Origin: Chara braunii | Lineage: Eukaryota; Streptophyta; Charophyceae; Charales; Characeae | DNA length: 35,285 nt | Assembly: GCA_003427395.1 (NCBI GenBank) | Contig: BFEA01000176.1 | Span: 15,441 to 50,725, forward strand | Direction: 5' to 3' | In this document: one piece after another, positions 1 to 8,084 of the stretch | How positions within the stretch are numbered: position 1 is the first letter of the stretch | How the letters are laid out: each line of letters starts with the position of its first letter | Translations under genes and position numbers: made by a program | Notes under the pieces: model-generated | What the model saw: the letters and a program-made list of their open reading frames with translations, nothing else | What the model was told of the DNA's origin: nothing | Database searches by the model: none

Positions 1-79
1 GAAGGAGGAGAAAGAGAAGGGAGATTGGCGAGGAAGAAGGTGCCGGCAGCCATAGACGATCCGAGGGTTGATCGGAGCG

Positions 80-153
80 TTGACCGGGGTTTGACCACGT
101 TGACCAAGCGTTGACCAAGGCGTTGACCGGAGCTGCTGACCACGATTTTGACC
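80..153 (+). promoter_or_regulatory. Cluster of six TTGACC motifs (W-box-like)
   Basis: TTGACC occurs at 80-85, 91-96, 100-105, 111-116, 123-128 and 148-153, with a near match (ctgacc) at 136-141. TTGACC/T is the core bound by plant WRKY factors. The position, in the leader of a retrotransposon, would suit a promoter or enhancer. It could instead be expansion of a short GTTGACC word. Function is inferred only. Confidence 0.35.
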
Positions 154-859
154 AAGCTGGAGCTGGTATAATCGCGCCGAGCCCTCAGCCTATCCCCTCG
201 CCCTATGGATGTGCACTCACCCTATGGTACTTGCTGGGTCTGAGTTTGTCTGTCTCTTCTTTCTGCATTGAGTCTCTTCTGTCCAGGTGATAGGACTCCG
301 TGTATGAAGGATAGGTCCTTGTTGACCAAACCCACACGGGCTGAGTAGGGCTAAAGACTATGTCTGACGACTCGACTGTCCCGGAGGACACGAACCCTCC
401 CAAGGACCGGTACTGACCGGCGGGCTGCTCGGTGTGGCACGGTAGGCCCAAAATCCGAGTTGTGGGCTGCACAACGGGCCGTCTAAGTCTTGAGAGAACC
501 TGCTGACCACGTCGTCTTGTCTGCGATGTTAAAGAATTCCTGAGGAGTTACGGGGGATCTCCTTAAATGCCTCCTGGTCAGCAACAGGTTTTGTAGTGAC
601 GGCTGTAGTGTTAGAGTCTAGTTGACAGGGTCTGAACTGGAGTGAAAGCCAGGTGGGTTTGACCGCAGGTGCTGGGCATCTGGGTGTGGATTGCAAGGAC
701 TGTGGTTGCGAAAGCTTCCGTCGGCCGTGGTAATCTGGCTGGAACGAAGGGTAGGATTCTGTGGTCCATAGAGAGTCAGTTAGTTTAAGTTAAAGTCAGT
801 TAGGGGGAGAGTCGAAGTGGTGAGGAGTGGAACCGTCACTTGGTTGTGCATCTATCACC
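154..859 (+). other. Non-coding leader of the gypsy element
   Basis: About 700 bp precede the gag start without a supportable gene. The stretch probably contains LTR and 5' untranslated sequence, but no TG...CA ends, poly(A) signal or primer-binding site could be fixed. Two more TTGACC words occur, near 323 and 657. The short reading frame opposite 203-472 has no recognisable features. Confidence 0.4.
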
Positions 860-1483
860 ATGGTTGAGACACGTATCGGAACGAGTACCACCCCCTACAC
901 AGCCGAAGAGGAGGCAAAGGCCGCCACCATCCTGAAAGAGAGAAAAGAGAGGAAGGAGGCCAAGAAGAAGGCCTTGATCGAGGAACAGGCGGCAAAAATG
1001 AAGAAGATTGAGGAGGAGATGGCCAGAGAGAAAGAGAGGTTGAAGAAAGAAGAAGAAGAGAAGCTAAAGGCAGTGGAAGAGGAGGAGGAAGAAGAAGAGT
1101 CACTGGAAAGGAGAAGAAGGGAGCAAAGAGGGGAATCCAGTGGAACAAGAGATGACCAACTGGAGAAGAAGATCACAGAGTGGGTTGCAAATTTATCCCT
1201 GGGAGAAGAAGAAAAAGCTTTAATGTATGTACCCAGGGAAGAGCAGGAGGCAGCCGTGAAGGAGTGGGAGGCGGAAGAAGACCCCCTCAAGCGTCAGGCC
1301 ATGGAGGATGAGACGAGGATGGAGTGGAAGCTACGGCTTATGAGGGAGAGAAAAATGAGAATTGAAGCAGTGAGCCAGACGGCAAAGGAGTTGGAGGAAG
1401 TAAAAAGCAAAAAGACCAGATGGCGGTACAGGTGGACCTCCTGGGTAAGATGGAAATCATGGCGAGGAATATCGAATGCCTGA
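860..1483 (+). pseudogene. gag N-terminal segment, highly charged coiled coil
   Basis: The ATG at 860 sits in a near-ideal Kozak context (cacc ATG g) and is preferred over the upstream GTG at 827. The product is extremely rich in Glu, Lys and Arg through about residues 15-90, with runs of E and K typical of a long coiled coil. A further charged helix follows up to the break. Such charged extensions precede the capsid-like domain in some gypsy gag proteins. A one-base loss in the A-rich stretch at about 1405-1412 throws the frame. The natural continuation is in the frame that opens with ATG at 1420, so the last roughly 25 residues in the original frame are spurious. Function (virion assembly) is inferred from position. 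Confidence 0.6.
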
Positions 1484-2832
1484 CAACAGCTCAGGAAGAG
1501 CAATATCAGTTTATTAGAAGTCAGGACATTGCCCTGCGCTCGATACGATTGGGATTCAGGGAATTTGCGCGGGAGCTAGTGGTATAGGTGCGGTTAGAAG
1601 TGAAAGCCCGTCTAGACAGCATAGAGCGCTATTGCACAGGTGTCATAGAGGGCGCCAAACTGGCTGCTCCGAAGGAGGAGGAAGTACGCCCACGTAGGGA
1701 GCCCGTCAAAGTCAAGTTCCCCGATTCCTACAGTGGAAAGAAGGAGGAGAACTTTGACAACTGGGAGGCTAATATAAAGACCTACGTGCACTTGCAAAAG
1801 GTCTCCCCAGATGAGCATGTTGTAGTCGCCATTCACACGCTAAAAGAGGAAGCCGCCAGTTTTGCCCGTTCCCTCGTTCTCACTGCAAATTGCAAGGAGG
1901 ACGTAGTCGCCTACTCTACGTTCACCCCCCTCGCTGATTTCCTTAAGTTATTGCGGGAACGATTCGCATATGTTTCGCGCAGTGTTAATGCCTCCGATAG
2001 GTTGCAAACTATCCACTCTCGTCAGTGGAGGAGTGCCTGGGCACTCAAAGGAGTGATGAACGAGTTAGTGGTTGTCCCTAACCATGGGGTCACAGAGACC
2101 CAACTGGTCAACCTCTTCTACCGGGCTATGCCCGAATCGTTACGCGGGCACTTCTTTGAGAAGAGTCAGCAACCTACCATGACCTACGACGCTTTGAGCA
2201 GGGAAGTGGTAGCTTTTGAAGCACGGTCCATGTCAGTTTCCACTTTCTGGCACAAGGACCTTGACAAAGGGAAGAAGTGGAAGGGTCACACTATCTCTGG
2301 GCAAATATAGACCAAGGAGCGTCGGCTCCTTACGTTAGATGAAGGTAGTGTGGAGGAAGTCCCCTACGACCAGATAGAGTGGGGGCTAAAGGAGGAGAAG
2401 GAGGACAGTAGCGCCAGCCAGGGGAGGACTTACGCTGGTGTCGCAGCCGGAGGGAGGCTGCAAGGAAGAGGAGGAGGTCAGGGCCAAGGGGGCCGGGCCT
2501 CAGGTGGTCGTTTCCAAGGCGACCAGGGGGTTGGCGGTAAAGGAGGAAAGCGCCAAGCGGGAGGAAGGGGTCAAGGTCCCCCGCAAAATTGTTCTGGTAA
2601 CCGTTCACCTAATAGGGGTAATAGGTCACCCTATAGGAGAGGTGGTTGGCACCCAGGTCTGCCACAGGGCCGCCCTTGGGAGGATTTGGGCCTGGACCAG
2701 CGCGTCTGGCAGCAGCGTGTGGATCAGGGGCAGTGCGTATTTTGCGGTGACCCTGGCCACATCATTCGATATTGTCCAAAGTATAGAGAGGCCCGATGGG
2801 CTGCCCAACAGGCAAAAGGCAGCCGTCGGTAG
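1420..2832 (+). pseudogene. gag: gag capsid-like and nucleocapsid region
   Basis: One frame (1420-2832) is interrupted only by TAG at 1585-1587 and TAG at 2308-2310. After the first stop, a segment beginning around 1700 reads like a retrotransposon gag capsid domain (motifs FPDSYSGKKEENFDNWE, then LKEEAASFARSL, then LLRERFAY). Next comes a Gly/Arg/Gln-rich stretch (about 2430-2640), typical of RNA-binding tails. A CCHC zinc knuckle with exact C-X2-C-X4-H-X4-C spacing (CVFCGDPGHIIRYC) lies at 2734-2775. The protein would coat element RNA in virus-like particles. The frame ends at TAG 2830-2832, and pol continues in another frame. Confidence 0.85.
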
Positions 2833-3407
2833 GGGTCGCAACTGCCCCTACCATAAGGCCATGTGGGGAAACGAGAGCGAACCGGCAAGAAACTCCCACA
2901 CCACATGCGCCTATGGCAGAGGTTGCAGGTCGGTGCCCAGATAGTTGTCCAGAGACTGCTTGTGTTAGAGTCTCTCTAGGCACCTCCCTCACAGGCGTGA
3001 CCGATGAGTTGAAAGAGAGAATGCCCACCTGGGCCAAGATGAAAAAGGAGAGTAAATGACAACTAATGTTAGTAGATGTAGAGGTTTTTAGAAGTAGAGT
3101 ACGAACCCTTATAGATTCAGAGGCTACCCGCAGTTATATTAGCCGTAGAGCGCTGAAGAAGCTAAGGCTAGGGCTAAAAGTCCAGAAGTTGGAAGACCCC
3201 GTACTTAGTGTCCTCGCAGACAACCGCACTATGCGAGTTGAGGAGTACGTAGAGGGAGTCCAAGCGTATTTCCGCCTAGAGAAAGATGGGAAGGTGGAGA
3301 AAGTTCTTCATTCCCTGACTCTCCTCGTACAAGACGACCTTCCTTTTGATATAGTCCTAGGTATGGGGAGAGGCAGCAGGGGCCACACTCCATCTGAGAG
3401 AACATGA
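2826..3407 (+). pseudogene. Aspartic protease region with damaged active site
   Basis: This frame contains one in-frame stop (TGA 3057-3059). Downstream, from 3066, the sequence follows the retropepsin layout: VDVEVF, then TLIDSEATRSYISRRAL, then a second half with [11 protein letters not shown]. In Ty3/gypsy proteases the catalytic loop is D-S/T-G-A. Here Gly is replaced by Glu (IDSEAT), which should abolish activity. The expected residues after LGM (usually a D-W-L-like word) are lost where the frame shifts again, near 3365-3375. The normal role is to cleave the Gag-Pol polyprotein. Homology is inferred from motif order. Confidence 0.75.
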
Positions 3408-4501
3408 GTGTAGGCTCCCTAGTCCGTCAGGCGAGGTTAAGACTGCCTGTCTATTCCATGCGTCAGGTGTAGACAATACTCTGGCACATTGCTGTCTCAG
3501 TGCTCCTGCGTTCGCACGATTAGTGAAAAAGGAGAACTTAGAGGAGCAGGTCTTCGTAGTTTACGTAAGGCATGTCACTGAGCCTAAGGAAGAGAAGCCC
3601 GTCGACCCAGCTATTGCCAAGCTGCTGGAAGAATTCAAGGATCTAGCTGAGCCGCCGACAGGAGTAGTACCGCGGCCCATCCAACATCGCATTGAGATTG
3701 AGCCTGGCAGTAGGACTCCCAAGGGAGCGGTGTATAGAATGTCCCCACTGGAGTTGGAGGAGCTACGCAAGCAATTACACGAGTTCCTAGAAAAGGGTTG
3801 GATTAGGCCCAGTTCGTCTCCATTTGGAGCACTTGTTCTATTTGTTCCCAAGAAGGAGGGAGAGCTCAGAATGTGTATAGACTATAGGGGTCTTAATGCT
3901 ATCACAGTGAAGAATGCAGAGTCGCTGCCCCGTATAGATGATCTTTTAGACTGGGTGCAGGGATGCAAATATTTTTCAAATAGATTTGAAGTCCGGATAT
4001 CATCAGATAGAGGTCCATCCTGATGATCAGTATAAGACCGCATTCCGGACTAGGTATGGGCACTATGAGTTTATAGTCATGCCCTTTGGACTAACCAATG
4101 CGCCAGCGACGTTTCAGCGTTGTATGAATGACCTGTTTAGGCCGTGGTTAGATAGATTTGTAGTATTATATCTAGATGATATTCTAGTTTTTAGCAAGAC
4201 CTTCCAAGAGCACTAGGGTCATCTGAGGCAGGTCTTGGAAAAGTTGAGAGAGGCTAACTTCAAGATCAACCCCAAGAAGTGCGAGTGGGCAAAGACCCAG
4301 GTTTTGTACTTAGGCCACGTCTTAGACGGAGACGGCATTAAGCCAGAGGATAGCAAAATTGCAGCGATTAGGGATTGGCCTACACCCCACACGCTGACAG
4401 AGTTGCGATCGTTCTTAGGCCTAGCGAACTACTACAGGAAGTTTGTGATCTCTACCATCACTGTGCCCCTTCACAGATTGCTAAGGAAAGAAACAATCTA
4501 G
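3370..4501 (+). pseudogene. pol: Reverse transcriptase, frameshifted
   Basis: From about 3370 to 3978 the frame contains the hallmark N-terminal RT blocks: [15 protein letters not shown], then [20 protein letters not shown], then [12 protein letters not shown] one-base deletion at about 3978-3981 moves the message to the next frame, which continues with [32 protein letters not shown] and the catalytic YLDD box at 4169-4180. After TAG at 4214-4216 the thumb continues in the same frame (KCEWAKTQVLYLGH, LRSFLGLANYYRKF) to another TAG at 4499-4501. The catalytic residues are still encoded. Activity is lost through the frameshift and stops. The enzyme copies element RNA into DNA. Confidence 0.93.
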
Positions 4502-4975
4502 AAGTGGGACAAGGACTGCACGTCTGTCATGAAGAAGTTGAAGCAGACGTTGATAGAGTATCCAGTCCTTAAGGTCGCCGATCTGTCCTTACCTTTCGTT
4601 GTTACCACTGACGCGAGCCAGTATGGCCTAGGTGTTGTACTACAGCAAGACGATGGCAATGGATATAGACCCGTAGAGTTTATGTCAGCGAGGATGCCCT
4701 CAGAGAAGGTAGCCACCTCGACTTACGAGAGAGAACTCTACGCTCTCAGGCAAGCATTAGAACACTGGAAGCACTAATTGCTTGGGAGGCACTTCAAAGT
4801 CTATTCAGACCACGAAACGTTAAGGTGGTTGAAGACTCAGGCCAAGATGACACCTAAGTTGACTAGGTGGGCCGCAGAGATAGACCAGTACGACTTTGAG
4901 CTCAAGCCAGTTAAGGGCAAGTATAATGTAGTTGTGGATGCTCTAAGTAGGAGATGGACTACTTTGGGGCGATAG
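4502..4975 (+). pseudogene. RNase H domain
   Basis: This continues the RT frame. The RNase H catalytic set is recognisable: the first Asp in VVTTDASQYGLG, Glu in TYERELYALRQAL, Asp in VYSDHETLRWL, and the last Asp in NVVVDALSRR. A single TAA at 4775-4777 falls where the strand between HWKH and LLGRHF should continue. A TAC tyrosine codon would explain it. The frame shifts at about 4955, at the junction to the integrase linker. The normal role is removal of RNA from RNA/DNA hybrids during replication. Confidence 0.9.
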
Positions 4976-5254
4976 TCCATTATTTGGATATAGGGAAGGA
5001 CCTGCAATAGGAAGTCAGAGAGGCATATGCTCAGGATATAGCGACCTCCTTAAGAGAGTAAGGGAGGCCCCAAAGACTGAACCACATTATCGCACTACAA
5101 AAGGGTTGTTGTTTTAGAAGACTGATGTAGTGCACCGCTTCTGCATCCCCAACAATGAAGAGATTCGTAGCCTGATCTTAGGGGAATGTCACGATACAGA
5201 GGGACACTTCGGTTGGCAGAAGACTCTAGCCAATCTGATGCGCGAGTAGGGATG
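4957..5254 (+). pseudogene. Linker and integrase H2C2 zinc-binding domain (N-terminal part)
   Basis: A short piece (DYFGAIVHYLDIGKDL) follows the RNase H end in one frame, with a stop near 5008. From about 5060 another frame carries the linker and, after TAG 5115-5117, the zinc-binding start (FCIPNNEEIRSLILGECH, then EGHFGWQKTLANLM). The two His of the H2C2 finger are present here. The two Cys (SCKVC) lie in the next frame at about 5282-5296. Expected role: tetramer formation and DNA-end binding by integrase. Heavily broken, but the order matches the family. Confidence 0.75.
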
Positions 5255-5700
5255 AAGAATGGCTGCATAGAATATGTCCGCAGTTGTAAAGTATGCTAGA
5301 GGAACAAGACCACCACGCGTGCCCCTTTAGGTCTTCTCATATCCCTACCTATTCCTGACCAGCCCGAAGATTCAGTGTCCGTTGATTTCATGGACACCGG
5401 CGTCAAGAGTAGGCATAGTAAGAGCCAAGTCATGGTCGTAGTAGAAAGATTTAGCAAGTATGTAGTTTTTGTTCTGTTGCCTGCGGAGGCACGTACAGAG
5501 TTAGTAGTTCAGAAGTTCTTTGATCATTGGGTCAGTGAACACGGGATTCCGTTGTCTATAGTTAGCGATAGAGACACCCGGTTCACTAGTCAGAACTGGC
5601 AAGAGTTGATGGCTCCAAGTTGTTGTTGTCATCTGGCCGTCATCCAGAGACTAACGGTCAGACTGAGCAAATGAACAAGCTCCTATAGAAAGTTCTGAGA
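5255..5700 (+). pseudogene. Integrase DDE catalytic core, frameshifted
   Basis: After SCKVC comes TAG (5297-5299), where the family usually has Gln. The core follows: SVDFMDTG (first Asp), then RFSKYVVFVLLPA, then IPLSIVSDRDTRFTSQNWQEL (second Asp). A frameshift at about 5610-5616 moves the rest to the frame reading SGRHPETNGQTEQMNKLL, which holds the catalytic Glu. TAG at 5686-5688 follows NKLL. All three acidic residues of the DD35E triad are therefore encoded, but not in one frame. Role: strand transfer of element cDNA into host DNA. Confidence 0.9.
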
Positions 5701-6462
5701 ATGTATATTAGACCTGATCAGACTAACTGGGATGAGATGCTCCCAAAGGTAGCCAGTGCCTACAATAACAGCGTGCACCTGTCCACGTGTCGCACTCCCA
5801 ACGAGTTACATAAGTCCTTTAGACCACGTAGACCGTTCGAGGGACTTAACCGGGATCAGATTTATAGGTTGTCGCCCGGTACTAGGGAGTTTGTGTTACA
5901 GCACGAGAAAAAATTAGCTACCGTTGTAGAGAACCTCATGAAGGCCCAGCATAGGATGATAGAACAAGCCAACAAGCATCGTCGCCCATCGCAGTTTCAA
6001 GTAGGTGACTTAGTCTGGGTCAAGTCAAAAGAGTTTGCTCCTGAGGAGAACATTTCACAGAAATTACTGCCTGCGTATAGAGGACCGTGGCCAGTCCTAG
6101 AAGTCAAGGGCGGCGAGGATGGACCGTCCTACACTATTGAGATTCCGGCGCACCTCCACACCTACCCCATATTTCACGCATCAAAGTTATTGTCGTGTGT
6201 CACAAGTCAACAGTTTCCCTCTAGAAGGTCCATGATCCCTCCGGATATGGACGGAAGATATGACATTGACGGCATTGTAGGTGAGGATATATTCAGGACA
6301 GGAGGTAGAGGTCGTCCTCAGAAACAGTACAAGGTTCGATTCGCATATCAGGAATCGGAAGACGACTGCTGGTTTACTCGAACTAAACTTCTAGAAACAG
6401 CTCCCGACATCGTCAGGGCCTACGAAAGAGATAGAAAAGGTAAAGGTCCTGCCTTGGACTGA
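5689..6462 (+). pseudogene. Integrase C-terminal region plus chromodomain
   Basis: An open stretch of about 250 codons ends at TGA 6460-6462. The first part completes integrase (NWDEMLPKVASAYNNS, then FQVGDLVWVKSKEF, then HASKLL). The last 65 or so residues, from about 6247, form a chromodomain-like module: YDIDGIVGEDIF, then QYKVRFAYQESEDDCWF, then LLETAPDIVRAYE. Chromodomains at this position define chromoviruses and are thought to steer insertion toward marked chromatin. The aromatic cage looks partial: Tyr in RYDID, Trp in DCWF. This is the best preserved part of the element. Confidence 0.88.
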
Positions 6463-7150
6463 GGTATTCTCGGAGGACCCCGAATTTAGGCCGGCGGGAG
6501 TGAACGGTTTTCACCTTTGCAGAGGCAGATGCAGATCCCGGGGTTTGATCCCCAGACCTTACCTCACCCATGTACAGTATCGAGTTGCCCTCTGAGCGTT
6601 TGAAACCGGACCTGTGTTTCGTGAGTTGTTGTTTGTCTGTTGTAGGACTGTGTGTACCATGGGCCGATGGAAAGGGGGCAGACCAACGAGTTACAGTAGT
6701 ATAAATCAAGAGGCAGCGCACAACTATTCATTCATTCATGCAGAAACCATGCGAAAGCGCTGCCACGGTTACGTGTGCGAGGTGGTCTGCAGAGCAGCCT
6801 GAAGTTGAAGTGGGTTGAAGGAGTTAGCGCAACCATAGCTGCTTGTAGGGTAGTGTTAGTGGCGGCCATAGCTGCCATAGTTGTTAGTGTAGTGTGTGTA
6901 CAGTGTGTGTGCGTGGGGTATCCAGGGTGATCCGGAGTTGGAGTGTGAAGCGAACAGTGGTGTTGGACACAGTGACAAGAGTTGTGATGTGTGGGTGTTG
7001 ATGCACCATAGCCTGTTGAAGCGAGCTTACATCTTTACTGTGTCTTGGTTTCCATATCTTCGAGTTTTGAGTTGGGCGCTATGCGTCAGTGTGAATCACC
7101 ATCTGTTTGAATGCATGTGAAGTGACGAAGTATGCGAGTCTGATTGCAAT
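6463..7150 (+). other. Unassigned DNA after the gypsy element
   Basis: About 690 bp without a gene I recognise. The stretch probably includes the 3' untranslated end and perhaps LTR sequence of the gypsy element. There is a tRNA T-arm-like word near 6540 (gggtttgatcccc), but no matching tRNA body. Reading frames at 6614-6802 and 6896-7120 show no domain features. Confidence 0.3.
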
Positions 7151-7164
7151 TGGGGTCCAACCTC

Positions 7165-7197
7165 CTGATGAGTCGGTGAATGTGAAACGATACAGTC
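7165..7197 (+). ncRNA. Hammerhead ribozyme-like core, copy 1 (stem II deleted)
   Basis: The invariant CTGATGA lies at 7165-7171, followed by GTCGG, then GAAAC at 7184-7188 and GTC at 7195-7197. In a hammerhead these are the core, stem II, the GAAA box with the first stem III pairs, and the cleavage triplet. The 3' half of stem II expected before GAAAC is missing, so this copy should be inactive. Copy 2 retains a CCGAT there, which fits the missing arm. A short stem III (AC...GU) would make this a type I, mini-stem-III form. Stem I pairing is not convincing. Confidence 0.45.
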
Positions 7198-7290
7198 TGG
7201 CAGAGCCATGCTTTTTTTTTTTTTAAGCTATGTTATTCTCTCAATTTAACCTCACACTACCTACCTGCCACTACTCCTGATTGTAGGCAT

Positions 7291-7390
7291 ACGGGGAACC
7301 CCGTAGCAGCCAGAACGGTGTTCACGAGAGAACATGCGGGGGCTGCTCCCAACTTGCAGGTGGGCGATACCGGCTAGGGGACAGCCGGTA
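7291..7390 (+). repeat. Chain of perfect inverted repeats between the hammerhead-like copies
   Basis: ACGGGG (7291-7296) pairs with CCCCGT (7299-7304). AGCAGCC (7305-7311) pairs with GGCTGCT (7341-7347), enclosing GTTC (7320-7323) and GAAC (7330-7333). TACCGGCT (7368-7375) pairs with AGCCGGTA (7383-7390). Three adjacent stem-loops within 100 bp suggest a folded RNA. No known family was recognised. Confidence 0.6.
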
Positions 7391-7497
7391 GCATCAGGAA
7401 CCATGCCAACAGGACCAATCCTTGTGCCTCCCCTCAGGTCCCCTCCCCTACGAACATCAGCAGACTCTGCTCAATGCCGATCGGGTGATCCAGTGGT

Positions 7498-7529
7498 CTA
7501 TGGAGTTGTGTATAGCAAACATGACAACA
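7498..7529 (+). repeat. Conserved box, copy 1
   Basis: The segment containing tggagttgtgtatagc then aacatgac is nearly identical to the box at 7962-7993, and recognisable at 29347-29386. It is followed by an A-rich run and the word acgaagtatgc, which also lies upstream of hammerhead-like copy 1. Confidence 0.65.
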
Positions 7530-7910
7530 CAGAAAAGGAAAAGGAAAAAAAAAAGGCGATCAACGAAGTATGCACTCACAACAAATAATAATAACACTTT
7601 CAGATAACAAATTAAGCTGTTTTTCCTTGTTCTTCGTAGTGATCCATACGGCACCGTGTTCGTGTACAGCTGTACGAATCCATACGCATACACTACTTGT
7701 ATGGCAAGGGTGCCATACGAAATTTGGGGGGGGGCAGTGGAGCATGGTTAACCCTCCATTTTTTGTCCTTTTTTTTCCAAAATCCCCCCCCCCCCCCCTT
7801 CTTTTCTTTTATCAATCAATCAATCAATGAATCACTCACACACACTCGCCTGCACGCAAGCACTTCCACACAGACCGAGATACAGACTATGGAGTTTTAA
7901 CCTCAACCTC

Positions 7911-7943
7911 CTGATGAGTCAGTAAATGTCCGATGAAACAGTC
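7911..7943 (+). ncRNA. Hammerhead ribozyme-like core, copy 2
   Basis: CTGATGA (7911-7917) is followed by a potential stem II: GTCAG at 7918-7922 opposite CCGAT at 7930-7934, four pairs including a G-U, with one A-C mismatch. GAAAC is at 7935-7939 and GTC at 7941-7943. Compared with copy 1, which reads GTCGG, the mismatch is one transition away from perfect pairing with CCGAY. The stem III loop is shortened to a single base, so activity is doubtful. The preceding caacctc and following cagtct are shared with copy 1. Confidence 0.5.
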
Positions 7944-7961
7944 TACCAAAGTCGTGCTTTT

Positions 7962-7993
7962 CTGTGGAGTTGTGTATAGCACACATGACGACA
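7962..7993 (+). repeat. Conserved box, copy 2
   Basis: This follows hammerhead-like copy 2 by 18 bp. It reads ctgtggagttgtgtatagc then acacatgacgac. Together with the preceding gtcgtgct it can fold back (GTGCT with AGCAC). The same order (short arm, box, complementary arm) is seen at 29347-29386. Confidence 0.65.
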
Positions 7994-8049
7994 TACACGG
8001 TTTACGTACACCCACATGGAAGAAAAGAAAAAAAACACAGATGAAACGA

Positions 8050-8051
<2 letters not shown>

Positions 8052-8078
<27 letters not shown>
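8052..8078 (-). other. Poly(A) tail of the LINE
   Basis: An uninterrupted run of 27 T on the plus strand lies at the expected 3' terminus of the minus-strand LINE. LINE copies end in poly(A) because they are reverse-transcribed from polyadenylated RNA at the target. Confidence 0.7.

Positions 8079-8084
<6 letters not shown>

Larger units (their letters stand above)
1..6470 (+). mobile_element. Degenerate Ty3/gypsy chromovirus-type LTR retrotransposon
   Basis: Coding remnants run in the order gag, zinc knuckle, protease, reverse transcriptase, RNase H, integrase, chromodomain. That domain order is diagnostic of Ty3/gypsy elements, and the C-terminal chromodomain places it among chromoviruses. 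The reading frame changes near 1410, 2826, 3370, 3980, 4955, about 5050, 5250 and 5612. In-frame stops lie at 1585, 2308, 3057, 4214, 4499, 4775, 5115, 5297 and 5686, so the copy cannot make a full polyprotein. I compared the leader (1-859) with the tail (6463-7150) by eye and found no direct-repeat LTR pair and no clear tRNA primer-binding site. The 5' boundary may lie outside the window, and the 3' boundary is uncertain. Confidence 0.9.
7150..8010 (+). mobile_element. Candidate hammerhead-bearing retroelement (retrozyme- or Penelope-like), degenerate
   Basis: Two hammerhead-like cores, at 7165-7197 and 7911-7943, share flanks of about 45 bp and lie 746 bp apart in direct orientation. Between them is a chain of perfect hairpins (7291-7390). 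A conserved box (tggagttgtgtatagc) occurs at 7498-7529 and again at 7962-7993. The word acgaagtatgc occurs at about 7124 and 7564. Direct repeats each carrying a hammerhead, a monomer of a few hundred bases and strongly structured RNA are known traits of plant retrozymes, and hammerheads also occur in Penelope-like elements. No protein domain is present. Element class and borders are inference. The LINE poly(A) tail lies 42 bp beyond the last box. Confidence 0.4.

Noticed and set aside
855-1290. Ser/Leu-rich minus-strand frames opposite the gag start
   Set aside because: They are shadows of the E/K-rich plus-strand coding sequence.
6530-6560. T-arm-like word gggtttgatcccc suggesting a tRNA
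   Set aside because: The loop is one base short, and no acceptor, D or anticodon arms could be paired around it.
1-7150. LTR direct repeats flanking the gypsy element
   Set aside because: By-eye comparison of 1-859 with 6463-7150 gave no convincing shared segment. A computed self-alignment would be decisive.
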